64,000 bases of DNA from positions 168,298 through 232,297 of the forward strand of contig NZ_AQWP01000009.1 in NCBI RefSeq assembly GCF_000375585.1, written 5' to 3'. Shown in pieces: positions 56,367-64,000 of this stretch. Source of the stretch: Sinorhizobium meliloti 4H41. GTDB taxonomy: Bacteria > Pseudomonadota > Alphaproteobacteria > Rhizobiales > Rhizobiaceae. Position numbers and translations under genes: made by a program. The first letter of the stretch is position 1; every line of letters begins with the position of its first letter. The notes under the pieces are model-generated. The model searched no databases, was not told the origin of the DNA, and saw only the letters and a program-made list of their open reading frames with translations.

Positions 56367-56482
56367 CTCATTCCTGTGCTCGTCACAGGAATCCAGCCAG
56401 ACCAAGTCCTTGGGCTGAAAGAACTCTTCCCGCGCCGCAGACGCGGCGCTGCTGGATCCCTGTGACGAGCACAGGGGATGAG
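56367..56482. repeat. RIME-like element, copy 2 (inverted)
   Basis: The ends are hairpins TTCCTGTG/CACAGGAA (56371-56391, loop CTCGT) and CCCTGTG/CACAGGG (56458-56476, loop ACGAG), with a GC-rich central palindrome between them. Read on the other strand it aligns with the copy at 47720-47827. It separates two convergent genes. Confidence 0.85.
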
Positions 56483-56503
56483 GGTGAAGAGTGGCGCACG
56501 GCC

Positions 56504-58051
56504 TTAGTCCGACAGCTCCTCCGTCGAGCACTCGTAGAGCGTCTCGCCGCTCTGCATGTCGACGCCGGCGAGGCTCACCTCGTAGCCCCACAGACGGCGG
56601 ACGTGGCGCAGAGTGGCATCGCGGCTGTTCTCCTCCAGGAGCACTCCATTCTTTACATTATGCTGCAATCGCAGGTGCCGGTCGCCCAACAAATCGACAT
56701 CCATCACCTGGATGTCCGGCTGGCTGCTTCCGATGTCGTAGCTGCGGGCGAGAGCGCCGCGAATCGTTTCGTAGCCGCGCTCGTTATGGATGGATGCCAC
56801 CTCGCAGAAATTGTCGTCCGCCTCGTCCGTCAGCAGGAACAGCCGAAACTTTCGGATCAGCGCAGGACTGAGGAATTGCAGGATGAAGGACTCGTCACGG
56901 TGGTTCGCCCAGGCATCGAGAAGCGTCTCGCGCCAATTGCCGGTGCCGGCGATTTCGGGAAACCAATCGCGATCCTCCGCCGTCGGCTCGACGCAGATGC
57001 GTTCGATGTCCTGCATCATGGCAAATCCCAACGCATAGGGGTTGATCCCCGGAAAGCGGGGATCGTCGAAGCCCGGCTGGAAAACGACATTGGTATGACT
57101 CTGGAGAATCTCCAGCATCGCGCCTTCGCTTATTTTGCCCTGGTCGAAGAGGCTGTTCATGATGGTGTAGTGGACGAAAGTGGCGCAACCCTCGTTCATG
57201 ACCTTCGTCTGTCGCTGCGGATAGAAGTACTGCGCGATCACGCGAACGATTCGCAGTATCTCCCGCTGCCAGGGCTCAAGGATGAGGCTGGTCTTCTCCA
57301 GGAAATAGAGCAGGTTCTCTTCCGGGAGGTTCAGCGATTTTTTCCGCTCGGAGAGCTCCCGTTCCAATTGCGTCGGATCGTTATTCTCTCCCGCGGGCGG
57401 AAGCGTTCTCCACAGGTCGCTAAAGGTCTGCTCTTCATATTCCAGCCTCTCGCGCATCCGCTCCTGCTCTTTTTCGGTCGACAGACGCGGGGGCCGTCTG
57501 TAGCGGAAGACGCCCTGCTCCATGAGTGCATGGGCAGAGTCGAGGATCGCCTCGACCGCCATCGTTCCGTGCCGTTCTTCGCATTTGCTGATGTATTTCT
57601 TCGCGAAGTCCATATAGCTGAGGATTGCGCTGGCGTCGGTCCACTGGCGGAAGAGGTAATTGTTCTTGAAAAAATGATTGTGGCCGAAGGCTGCATGTGC
57701 GGTCACCAGGGCCTGCATGGCCATGGTGTTCTCCTCCATCAAGTAGGTGATGCAGGGATTGGAGTTGATCACCAGCTCATAAGCGAGGCCGCGCCGGCCC
57801 CTGCGATAGAGATGATCCTCGAAAACGAAGCGCTTACCGAAGGACCAATGCTGGTACATGAGCGGCATGCCCACCGACGAATAGGCATCCAGCATCTGCT
57901 CGGAGGAGATGATCTCGAGCTGATTGGGGTATACGTCGAGACCGAGATCGTCGAGCGCGATCTCCTCGATGGCATCGTAGGTGCGCGCCAGCGTCTCGAA
58001 ATTCCAGTCGGAACTTTGGAACAGAAGGTTTGAGGCGGCGCCCTTTGACAT
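56504..58051 (-). CDS. SpoVR-family protein (YcgB-like)
   Basis: The 515-residue protein carries the SpoVR/YcgB signature: L-E-I-I-S-S-E-Q-M-L-D-A-Y-S-S-V-G-M-P, H-W-S-F-G-K-R-F, E-L-V-I-N-S-N-P-C-I-T-Y-L-M-E-E-N and A-A-F-G-H-N-H-F-F. Function is unknown. With yeaH and prkA it forms a conserved three-gene set, RpoS-controlled in enterobacteria. It is the third gene here, 12 bases after yeaH. Confidence 0.93.
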   Translation of the reverse strand: MSKGAASNLLFQSSDWNFETLARTYDAIEEIALDDLGLDVYPNQLEIISSEQMLDAYSSVGMPLMYQHWSFGKRFVFEDHLYRRGRRGLAYELVINSNPCITYLMEENTMAMQALVTAHAAFGHNHFFKNNYLFRQWTDASAILSYMDFAKKYISKCEERHGTMAVEAILDSAHALMEQGVFRYRRPPRLSTEKEQERMRERLEYEEQTFSDLWRTLPPAGENNDPTQLERELSERKKSLNLPEENLLYFLEKTSLILEPWQREILRIVRVIAQYFYPQRQTKVMNEGCATFVHYTIMNSLFDQGKISEGAMLEILQSHTNVVFQPGFDDPRFPGINPYALGFAMMQDIERICVEPTAEDRDWFPEIAGTGNWRETLLDAWANHRDESFILQFLSPALIRKFRLFLLTDEADDNFCEVASIHNERGYETIRGALARSYDIGSSQPDIQVMDVDLLGDRHLRLQHNVKNGVLLEENSRDATLRHVRRLWGYEVSLAGVDMQSGETLYECSTEELSD

Positions 58052-58063
58052 CCCGGTCCCTTT

Positions 58064-59380
58064 TCACTTGCGCAATTGCATTTCCGGCTGCTTGCCGAAG
58101 AGTTTTCGGAAGACGGGGTAGATATCCGCCGGTTTCGCGATGCGGGTCATCTGAAAATTCGGCCATTCGCCGTCGACGGTGCGATAGGCCCGCCAGAGCG
58201 AAGTCCCGTTATCGGTAGTGCCGAAAATCTCCGTCTCTCGCTCATCAATAATCTCGACATAGGCGTAGTATTGGCAAAGTCCCATCAGTTCGTCGTGAAG
58301 AAGGGAAGCGCAGCGTTCGGAGTCGCCTGAGATATTCTCGCCGTCCGACGCCTGCGCGGCATAGATGTTCCATTCATGGGCAGGATAGCGCTCCCGGATG
58401 ACGCGCAGCATCTCCTCCAGCGCGGTGGAAACGACCGTGCCGCCGCTCTGCTTGCTGTAGAAGAAGGTATTCTCGTCGACCTCGCCGGCCTCGTCGGTGT
58501 GCCGGATGAACACGATGTCGATCCGCTCGTAGCGCCGCTTGAGGAAGAGGTGCAGCAGCACGAAAAAACGCTTGGCGAGGTCCTTTTCCCGCTCCCCCAT
58601 CGAAGCGGAGACATCCATGAGGCAGAACATGACCGCACTCGCATTGGGCAGCGGCTGCGGCTCGAACCGGTTGAAGCGAATGTCCACGGGATCGACATAG
58701 GGAATACGCCGGCGCCGGCGCTCGAGACCGTCGAGCTTCTGGCGCAGTTCCTCCAGGCGCTGCCGGTGCTTGATGCGTCCGCGCGGCTCCGTCTCCAGCC
58801 CGGCAATCTCGTCGGCAATCGCCTCGATTTCCCGGCGCGACGGCCGCCGCAATGCGATGCGGCGTCCGTAGCTGTTGCGCATGGTGCGGCCGACATTGAT
58901 GTTCGTCGGGGAGCCGCTTGCGCTGAAGCCGGCCCGCCGTCGCTTGAAGGTAACCGATTCCTTCAGATTGAGCTTTACCATGTCGGGGAGTTCGAGGTCC
59001 TCGAAGAAGAGATCGAGCACCTCCTCGCGCGAAAGGACGAACTGAAACTCGTCTTCGCTCTGACCGGTGCCGGCTCCCGCATTGCCCGCACCGCCACCTG
59101 ACCCCCTTTTGGGGATACGGTCTCCCGCCGCGAACTCCCGGTTGCCCGGCAGGACGTGGCGTCGCTCGCCGCTGTTGGAGTCCGGCTGGAAAGCCGGCTC
59201 GTTGACGCCGCGGGCGGGCATGGACACGTTCTGTTCGGCATCGACATCCGCGATCTTGCCCGACTTGACCCGCTCTTTGATGGTGCGCTTCAGTTCCTCT
59301 CGTGCCCGTTTCAGGAAGCGTTGCCTGTTACCGAGACTCTTATCCTTCGGATTGAGGCGACGGTCGATGAAATTCGGCAT
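58064..59380 (-). CDS. YeaH/YhbH-family protein (DUF444)
   Basis: The 438-residue protein starts M-P-N-F-I-D-R-R-L-N-P and has an N-terminal charged region with a Gly-rich stretch, then a von Willebrand A-like domain: M-F-C-L-M-D-V-S-A-S-M-G-E-R-E-K-D-L-A-K-R-F-F contains the D-x-S-x-S-like metal site, and V-F-I-R-H-T-D-E-A-G-E-V-D-E follows. The role is unknown; with PrkA it may form a kinase-adaptor system. It lies 24 bases after prkA. Confidence 0.93.
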   Translation of the reverse strand: MPNFIDRRLNPKDKSLGNRQRFLKRAREELKRTIKERVKSGKIADVDAEQNVSMPARGVNEPAFQPDSNSGERRHVLPGNREFAAGDRIPKRGSGGGAGNAGAGTGQSEDEFQFVLSREEVLDLFFEDLELPDMVKLNLKESVTFKRRRAGFSASGSPTNINVGRTMRNSYGRRIALRRPSRREIEAIADEIAGLETEPRGRIKHRQRLEELRQKLDGLERRRRRIPYVDPVDIRFNRFEPQPLPNASAVMFCLMDVSASMGEREKDLAKRFFVLLHLFLKRRYERIDIVFIRHTDEAGEVDENTFFYSKQSGGTVVSTALEEMLRVIRERYPAHEWNIYAAQASDGENISGDSERCASLLHDELMGLCQYYAYVEIIDERETEIFGTTDNGTSLWRAYRTVDGEWPNFQMTRIAKPADIYPVFRKLFGKQPEMQLRK

Positions 59381-59404
59381 TAGCTAACCCCCGCATCCGC
59401 AGCC

Positions 59405-61354
59405 TCAACCCGCCTTGTTTACACGCATGTACCAGTCGACGAGACGCCGCACCTGCCGTTCGGTGTACCCACGCTCCTTCATGCGCTGTACGAATTCGAC
59501 ATGCTGCTTCTCTGTGGAGCTGTCCTTCTTCGACCCGAAGCTGATGACCGGCAACAGGTCTTCGACCTGACCGAACATGCGCTTCTCGATGACCTCGCGA
59601 AGTTTTTCATAGCTCGTCCAGGACGGGTTCTTGCCATGGTTCTTGGCCCGCGCCCGCAAGGTGAACTTGACCACCTCGTTGCGGAAGTCCTTCGGATTGG
59701 CGATGCCCGCCGGTTTTTCGATCTGAGACAGCTCGCTGTCCAGGATCTTGCGGTTGAGGATCTGCCCCGTATCGGGATCCTTGAAGTCCTGGTCCTCGAG
59801 CCAGGCATCGGCATAGGCGATATAGCGGTCGAACAGGTTCTGGCCATATTCGCTGTAGGACTCGAGATAGGCCTTCTGGATCTCGTGACCGATGAATTCC
59901 GCATAACGCGTTGCGAGTTCCGACTTGATGAAGTCGAGATAGGCTGCCTCCGTTTCCTTCGCAAACTGCTCGCGCTTGATGGCCTGCTCCAGGATGTACA
60001 TCAGATGTACGGGATCGGCCGCGACCTCCTTCGTGTCGTAATTGAAGGCCTCGGACAGGACCTTGAAGGCAAAGCGCGTGCTGACGCCCGTCATGCCCTC
60101 ATCGACACCGGCAGCGTCCCGATACTCCTGCACCGATCGTGCCTTCGGGTCGACATCCTTGAGGTTCTCGCCGTCATAGACGCGCATCTTGGTGTAGAGA
60201 GACGAGTTCTCGTGAGGAACGAGCCGGGTGGATACGGTGAAGCGGCTCAGTATCTCCAACACCTCGGGTGCGCAGGGATTGCTGACCAGTTCGCTCTCGC
60301 GAAGAAGCTTTTCGTAGATCTGCTTCTCCTCGGTGACGCGCAGGCAATAGGGCACCTTGACCACCAGGATGCGGTCCAGGAACGCCTCGTTGTTGCGGTT
60401 GTTCTTGAACTGCAGCCATTCCGATTCGTTGGAGTGGGCCAGAATGGTGCCCTGAAACGGGAATGCGCCGAAGTTTTCCGTACCGTTGTAGCTGCCTTCC
60501 TGGGTCGCCGTCAGAAGAGGATGCAGAACCTTGATCGGCGCCTTGAACATTTCGACGAATTCGAGCAGCCCCTGCGTCGTGCGGTTCAGGCCGCCGCTGT
60601 AGGAGTAGGCATCCGGGTCGGCCTGGCTGTAGTTCTCGAGCTGGCGGATATCGACCTTGCCGACAAGCGAGGAGACATCCTGATTGTTCTCGTCGCCTGG
60701 CTCCGTCTTGGCGATGCCGATCTGACGCAGGCGCGACGGCATCAGCTTGACGACGCTGAACTTGGATATGTCGCCACCGACCTCGTCCAGCCGCTTGGCG
60801 GCCCAGGGAGAGATCAGGCCTGTCAGCCTCCTACGGGCGATGCCGTATTTGTCTTCCAGGAGATCGGCCATCCGTTCGGGATGAAACAGGCCGAGCGGGG
60901 ATTCGAAAACCGGGCTGATCTTGCCGTCGACCATCAGCGTGTAGATGGGTCGAAGTTCCATCAGCTTCTTCAATCTTTCGGCGAGCGAAGACTTGCCGCC
61001 GCCGACCGGCCCCAGAAGATAAAGGATCTGCTTGCGCTCCTCGAGACCCTGGGCGGCATAGCGGAAGTAGCCGACGATCCGCTCGATCGTGTCTTCCATG
61101 CCGAAGAAGTCGGAGAAGGCCGGGTAGATTTTGATGGTTCGGTTTGCGAAGATCCGACCTAAACGCTCGTCAGCGCTGGTATCGACGAGAATCGGGTCTC
61201 CAATTGCGTCCACCATTCGTTCCTGAGCGGTGGCGTACATGCTTTTGTCATCGCGACATGCGAGGAGATATTCCTGTAGACTTATCTCTTCTTGCGCTGC
61301 ACTCGTATAAATCTCCGAAAAGAGATCGAAGACGTCAGATTCACTCCTTTGCAT
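59405..61354 (-). CDS. prkA: PrkA serine protein kinase (AAA+)
   Basis: The 649-residue protein has an AAA+ domain with Walker A G-P-V-G-G-G-K-S (115-122) and a C-terminal kinase-like domain. PrkA is a stress-linked protein kinase, YeaG in enterobacteria, where it acts with YeaH. The N terminus M-Q-R-S-E-S-D-V-F-D-L-F and total length are as expected. It is the first gene of prkA-yeaH-spoVR, with an EcfG-type promoter about 68 bases upstream. Confidence 0.95.
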   Translation of the reverse strand: MQRSESDVFDLFSEIYTSAAQEEISLQEYLLACRDDKSMYATAQERMVDAIGDPILVDTSADERLGRIFANRTIKIYPAFSDFFGMEDTIERIVGYFRYAAQGLEERKQILYLLGPVGGGKSSLAERLKKLMELRPIYTLMVDGKISPVFESPLGLFHPERMADLLEDKYGIARRRLTGLISPWAAKRLDEVGGDISKFSVVKLMPSRLRQIGIAKTEPGDENNQDVSSLVGKVDIRQLENYSQADPDAYSYSGGLNRTTQGLLEFVEMFKAPIKVLHPLLTATQEGSYNGTENFGAFPFQGTILAHSNESEWLQFKNNRNNEAFLDRILVVKVPYCLRVTEEKQIYEKLLRESELVSNPCAPEVLEILSRFTVSTRLVPHENSSLYTKMRVYDGENLKDVDPKARSVQEYRDAAGVDEGMTGVSTRFAFKVLSEAFNYDTKEVAADPVHLMYILEQAIKREQFAKETEAAYLDFIKSELATRYAEFIGHEIQKAYLESYSEYGQNLFDRYIAYADAWLEDQDFKDPDTGQILNRKILDSELSQIEKPAGIANPKDFRNEVVKFTLRARAKNHGKNPSWTSYEKLREVIEKRMFGQVEDLLPVISFGSKKDSSTEKQHVEFVQRMKERGYTERQVRRLVDWYMRVNKAG

Positions 61355-61421
61355 CGTGCTCTCCCGCGGCGGGCCGCTTGGTTGAAACGGGCTCGCTGCC
61401 TTTCGGCATCTGCTTCAGGTG

Positions 61422-61447
61422 AACGGTTTTCCTAGCTTCAAAGTTCC
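61422..61447 (-). promoter_or_regulatory. EcfG/RpoE2-type general stress promoter of prkA-yeaH-spoVR
   Basis: On the minus strand GGAAC (61447-61443), 17 bases, CGTT (61425-61422): a full consensus match. The predicted leader is about 60 bases. Confidence 0.8.
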
Positions 61448-61482
61448 TTCACGTAACCGACACTGAAACGGATACCGAAGCA

Positions 61483-61663
61483 GCAGCCAGCGACGAACAT
61501 CCGCCTATCAGTTCGGGACCGACCGATCGGCGCCTCATGAACGTTATGAGGCGCACTCCGCAAGACTCGTCGCTCTGTCACCCCATCATGCCGGCGCTTC
61601 TCGCGAATCCGTCATGACAAGCGAATCATAACTTGTCCCTGCTCATTCGCCGACTTTTTTTTT
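61483..61663 (+). ncRNA. Candidate small RNA between prkA and tRNA-Leu
   Basis: No gene is read here. A perfect 9-bp hairpin GCGCCTCAT/ATGAGGCGC (61530-61554) and a terminator-like structure GCGAAT/ATTCGC (61621-61650) followed by nine T residues (61655-61663) lie on the plus strand. CTTCAC-N17-GGATAC (61447-61475) is a modest promoter match. Small RNAs have been reported near prkA in rhizobia, as far as I recall; I cannot confirm the family. Confidence 0.35.
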
Positions 61664-61880
61664 GCGATTCCACGAATTTAGCCATCAACAACATCGTGTA
61701 GAACGGTGATTTCGTGATCGGGCACCGCCATGTCGATGTCGTGGCGGGCGCTCCGCATCGGCACGGAGCAGAGACCTGGACGACGCTGTGGCCCGAGGCA
61801 TGACGCCGAGCTGTTTTGCGCCGTAAATCAGAGGATAGTCCTCGCGTCCTACCGCGTCCAGCAACAACGTCGTGAAAGAG
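61664..61880. other. Non-coding stretch with possible gene remnant
   Basis: On the minus strand a short segment reads L-L-L-D-A-V-G-R-E-D-Y-P-L-I-Y-G-A-K-Q-L-G-V. In another frame R-H-D-I-D-M-A-V-P-D-H-E-I-T-V-L ends at a stop near 61680. Both look protein-like but are in different frames, which suggests a decayed gene. Confidence 0.3.
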
Positions 61881-61884
61881 GATT

Positions 61885-61925
61885 AAAAATAAAAAAACCC
61901 ACGGAACCATTTGGTTACGAGGGCT
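61885..61925 (-). terminator. Intrinsic terminator of tRNA-Leu
   Basis: On the minus strand AACCA/TGGTT with outer CCC/GGG form a hairpin followed by seven T residues (complement of the A-run near 61892-61898), starting about 14 bases after the tRNA 3' end. Confidence 0.65.
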
Positions 61926-61938
61926 TCTTCATCTTAGA

Positions 61939-62023
61939 TGGTGCGGTCGAGAAGACTCGAACTTCCACGGGTTGCCCCACAGCGACCTCAACGCTGCGCG
62001 TCTACCAATTCCGCCACGACCGC
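61939..62023 (-). tRNA. tRNA-Leu (anticodon GAG)
   Basis: An 85-base tRNA with encoded CCA. The acceptor stem is GCGGTCG/CGACCGC. The D-arm contains A-A-T-T-G-G-T-A-G-A-C. The anticodon stem CAGCG/CGCTG frames the loop TTGAGGT with anticodon GAG. A long variable arm typical of leucine tRNA and a T-arm with G-T-T-C-G-A-G-T-C follow. It reads CTC and CTT codons. Confidence 0.95.
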
Positions 62024-62058
62024 ATCGTGGTAGGTGCCGATTGCGTCGGCGGGGCTGC

Positions 62059-62087
62059 ATGTAGCAAAAGGATTCCGGGTGCACAAG
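62059..62087 (-). promoter_or_regulatory. Promoter of tRNA-Leu
   Basis: CTTGTG (62087-62082), 17 bases, CTACAT (62064-62059) on the minus strand: 9 of 12 positions match the Sinorhizobium consensus CTTGAC-N17-CTATAT. The expected start is about 30 bases before the mature tRNA. Confidence 0.7.
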
Positions 62088-62220
62088 TGCGTGACGACAG
62101 AAATTTGACGAGAAACAAAACTATTTCGATCGGCTCCCCGCGAACCACTGGAAACGCTGGACTCTTGCCGTCGGCGACCCCATGTACAGGCCGGAAAAAA
62201 TCAGTATTCGCAAGGTTCCC

Positions 62221-62940
62221 ATGCAACGCGAAGATCTTATCCAGAGCATGTTTGCTCCGCCGGATGCACCGCCGGTGCGGTGGCGCATTGCGCCTTCCCT
62301 CGTCGAATATCCGGAGGCCGTCGAGACGATGGAGCGCGAAGCCGCCGCGATCGCGGACGGCACCGCCGACGAGCTGGTCTGGCTGGTCGAGCACCCGCCG
62401 CTTTTCACCGCGGGAACCAGCGCCAACGCCGCCGACCTCGTGATGCCGGATATGCTCCCGGTTTTTGCCACCGGAAGAGGCGGCGAATACACCTACCACG
62501 GTCCCGGGCAGCGGGTCGTCTACGTCATGCTCGACTTGAAGCGCAGACGCCAGGACGTCCGCGGATTTGTCGCCGCACTCGAGAGCGTCATTATCGCCAC
62601 GCTCGATTCCATGAACGTCAAGGGCGAACGCCGTGAAGATCGTGTCGGCGTCTGGGTGCGCCGCCCGGAAAAGCCGCCGCTCATGGACGGCACGATGGCG
62701 GAAGACAAGATAGCGGCAATCGGCATTCGCTTGCGCAAATGGGTGAGCTTTCACGGATTGTCGTTGAACGTCGACCCGGACCTTGAGCATTTCGGGGGGA
62801 TCGTGCCTTGCGGAATTCGCGGCTATGGTGTCACCAGCCTCGTCGATCTCGGTCTGCCCGTCATGATGGCCGACGTCGATATCAGGCTGAGGGAGGCCTT
62901 CGAAAGGGTCTTCGGCCCGACCCGCATCGAGAACGAATAG
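62221..62940 (+). CDS. lipB: Octanoyl-ACP:protein octanoyltransferase LipB
   Basis: LipB moves octanoyl from ACP to lipoyl-domain lysines before LipA adds sulfur. The 239-residue protein shows [22 protein letters not shown], the catalytic Lys in D-K-I-A-A-I-G-I-R and catalytic Cys in I-V-P-C-G-I. AAGG lies five bases before the ATG at 62221; an in-frame ATG at 62182 is less likely. The targets PdhB and PdhC are encoded at 10.5-13.3 kb. Confidence 0.94.
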   Translation: MQREDLIQSMFAPPDAPPVRWRIAPSLVEYPEAVETMEREAAAIADGTADELVWLVEHPPLFTAGTSANAADLVMPDMLPVFATGRGGEYTYHGPGQRVVYVMLDLKRRRQDVRGFVAALESVIIATLDSMNVKGERREDRVGVWVRRPEKPPLMDGTMAEDKIAAIGIRLRKWVSFHGLSLNVDPDLEHFGGIVPCGIRGYGVTSLVDLGLPVMMADVDIRLREAFERVFGPTRIENE

Positions 62941-63123
62941 CAGGGTCCCACGGTACGTTGCTCCGTCCGGAAACGTCGGCAAAGCCGCTTTTAGCCGTCT
63001 TTTTGCCGCTTCACATTGCCCCATCCGCAAGGAAAAGCCTATAAGCTCCCCTCACCTTCGCCCCACCGCGGGCAGTCAGGGTGCCTCGGCACCCGACAAC
63101 GACAACAGGCGAAAGGAGCTACC

Positions 63124-63522
63124 ATGCTGTTATCAACCGAGAATGCGATTGCACGTCTGCGTGAGACAGGAGACGGCGATACGCTGGGCGGTCGTATCTG
63201 GAGAGCGCGTGACGCGACGGGACTCTCTACCAAGGAGCTTGCCAGCAAGCTCGGTGTCCGCAGCGACACCATTTCCTCCTGGGAACGCGATCGCGCCGAG
63301 CCACGGGCCAATCGCCTGTTCATGCTGGCCGGCGTGCTTGGCGTGACGCCCGCCTGGCTGATGGCCGGTATCGGACGCGCACCGGATGATAACGCCGCAG
63401 ATGCTTCGGGGGACGAACTTCGCAAGCAGCTGGATCTCGTAAAGAAGCTGCACGATCAAACCGCCGAGGCCATTTCGGCACTCGAGATGGAATTCGAACG
63501 CCTGAACCAGGACGTTCGGTGA
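63124..63522 (+). CDS. XRE-family helix-turn-helix regulator
   Basis: The 132-residue protein has a Cro/CI helix-turn-helix: L-G-G-R-I-W-R-A-R-D-A-T-G-L-S-T-K-E-L-A-S-K-L-G-V with D-T-I-S-S-W-E-R-D-R-A-E-P as recognition helix and following helix. A coiled-coil segment ends the protein (L-R-K-Q-L-D-L-V-K-K-L-H). AAAGGAGC lies seven bases before the ATG, fixing the start. No toxin or partner gene is adjacent. The target is unknown. Confidence 0.9.
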   Translation: MLLSTENAIARLRETGDGDTLGGRIWRARDATGLSTKELASKLGVRSDTISSWERDRAEPRANRLFMLAGVLGVTPAWLMAGIGRAPDDNAADASGDELRKQLDLVKKLHDQTAEAISALEMEFERLNQDVR

Positions 63523-63611
63523 TCGGATAGGATTTTTCCTCTTGCCGGTGGCGACCGGCGCGATATGACGGTCGCCCCGCCTCGTTGTTCTTAGTTTGAT
63601 GGAGTAGAGAA

Positions 63612-64000
63612 ATGGACGTACGCGCCGCCGTGGCCCTGGAAGCCGGCAAGCCGCTGGAGGTCATGACCGTGCAGCTCGAAGGCCCTCGGGCCGGCGAGGT
63701 GCTGGTCGAGGTGAAGGCGACCGGCATCTGCCATACCGACGATTTCACGCTGTCGGGGGCCGATCCGGAGGGGCTGTTCCCGGCGATCCTCGGTCATGAG
63801 GGCGCCGGCATCGTCGTCGATGTCGGCCCGGGCGTCACCTCGGTCAAGAAGGGCGACCACGTCATCCCGCTCTATACGCCGGAATGCCGCTCCTGCCCCT
63901 CCTGCCTCAGCCGCAAGACCAATCTCTGCACCGCCATCCGCGCCACCCAGGGGCAAGGGCTGATGCCGGACGGCAGTTCGCGGTTCTCGATCAACGGCGA
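63612..64000 (+). CDS. S-(hydroxymethyl)glutathione dehydrogenase (class III alcohol dehydrogenase), 5' part
   Basis: The frame runs off the right edge after about 129 codons. It matches class III zinc alcohol dehydrogenases that oxidise formaldehyde-glutathione adducts: [14 protein letters not shown], catalytic-zinc Cys in [18 protein letters not shown], and the structural-zinc cysteines in P-E-C-R-S-C-P-S-C and T-N-L-C. GGAG lies ten bases before the ATG. Symbols such as adhC, adhI and flhA are used for it in different species. Confidence 0.93.
   Translation, partial: MDVRAAVALEAGKPLEVMTVQLEGPRAGEVLVEVKATGICHTDDFTLSGADPEGLFPAILGHEGAGIVVDVGPGVTSVKKGDHVIPLYTPECRSCPSCLSRKTNLCTAIRATQGQGLMPDGSSRFSING

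Noticed and set aside
59501..61162. A 553-codon plus-strand frame
   Set aside because: It is antisense to prkA, which has an intact Walker A and standard length.
61730..62443. A 237-codon plus-strand frame
   Set aside because: It runs across the tRNA-Leu gene and its promoter and into lipB in another frame.

Overview
The window looks like chromosomal DNA of a rhizobium of the Sinorhizobium/Ensifer group (Alphaproteobacteria). The base composition is GC-rich and genes are densely packed. Gene content and order follow rhizobial patterns: dusB(nifR3)-ntrB-ntrC, a pdhABC operon whose E1-beta carries its own lipoyl domain, a fused ispDF, and DUF2336, DUF1489 and PilZ proteins. Intergenic palindromic repeats of the RIME type, a CTTGAC-N17-CTATAT-like tRNA promoter and GGAAC-N17-CGTT general-stress promoters fit the same clade. 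No prophage, insertion sequence, plasmid origin, CRISPR array or rRNA operon was seen. Almost everything is core housekeeping. All calls come from reading the sequence; no database search was run.

Layout. 1-3.9 kb: the nitrogen regulatory operon dusB-ntrB-ntrC on the minus strand, with the 5' end of a probable ntrY at the left edge. 4-5.8 kb (+): ispDF and cinA. 5.8-20.8 kb (-): a START/COQ10-like gene, lipA, glsB, lpdA, an acetyltransferase, an SGNH esterase, pdhC-pdhB-pdhA, ftsB, eno, kdsA, a VOC protein, pyrG and secG, then tpiA. This links glycolysis, the pyruvate dehydrogenase complex and lipoate synthesis. 22-33 kb: mixed genes (cytochrome b561 with YceI, a DprE1-like oxidase, a secreted hydrolase, parE, DUF2336, flavin and nitro reductases). 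33-41 kb: thrS, yidD, a U-type Fe-S scaffold-like gene, folE, hisI, a patatin-like protein and a CBS protein. 41-50 kb: rhomboid protease, PAS and PilZ proteins, a transglutaminase-like cysteine peptidase, a D,D-carboxypeptidase with a SPOR domain, and sdaA. 50-56 kb: membrane proteins, a MerR regulator, mgtE and a peptide-deformylase-like gene. 56.5-61.4 kb: the prkA-yeaH-spoVR stress operon. 61.9-64 kb: tRNA-Leu(GAG), lipB, an XRE regulator and the start of the glutathione-dependent formaldehyde dehydrogenase gene.

How genes work together. Eno feeds pyruvate formation and PdhABC/Lpd make acetyl-CoA. LipA and LipB supply the lipoyl groups that PdhB, PdhC and other E2 proteins need. NtrB/NtrC govern nitrogen assimilation. 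The prkA-yeaH-spoVR operon and a small membrane-protein gene at 55.9 kb each sit behind a near-perfect EcfG/RpoE2-type promoter, which places them in the general stress response.

The less explained material is between genes. It includes three related stem-loop elements with compensating arm changes, two full RIME-like elements plus half of one, and repeats that supply stop codons to two unrelated genes. A nested palindrome overlaps the pdhA promoter, several intrinsic terminators have no gene attached, and a 33-codon membrane-protein gene has its own ribosome binding site and terminator. I found no clearly new multi-gene system; the best leads are small RNAs, small proteins and regulatory palindromes.
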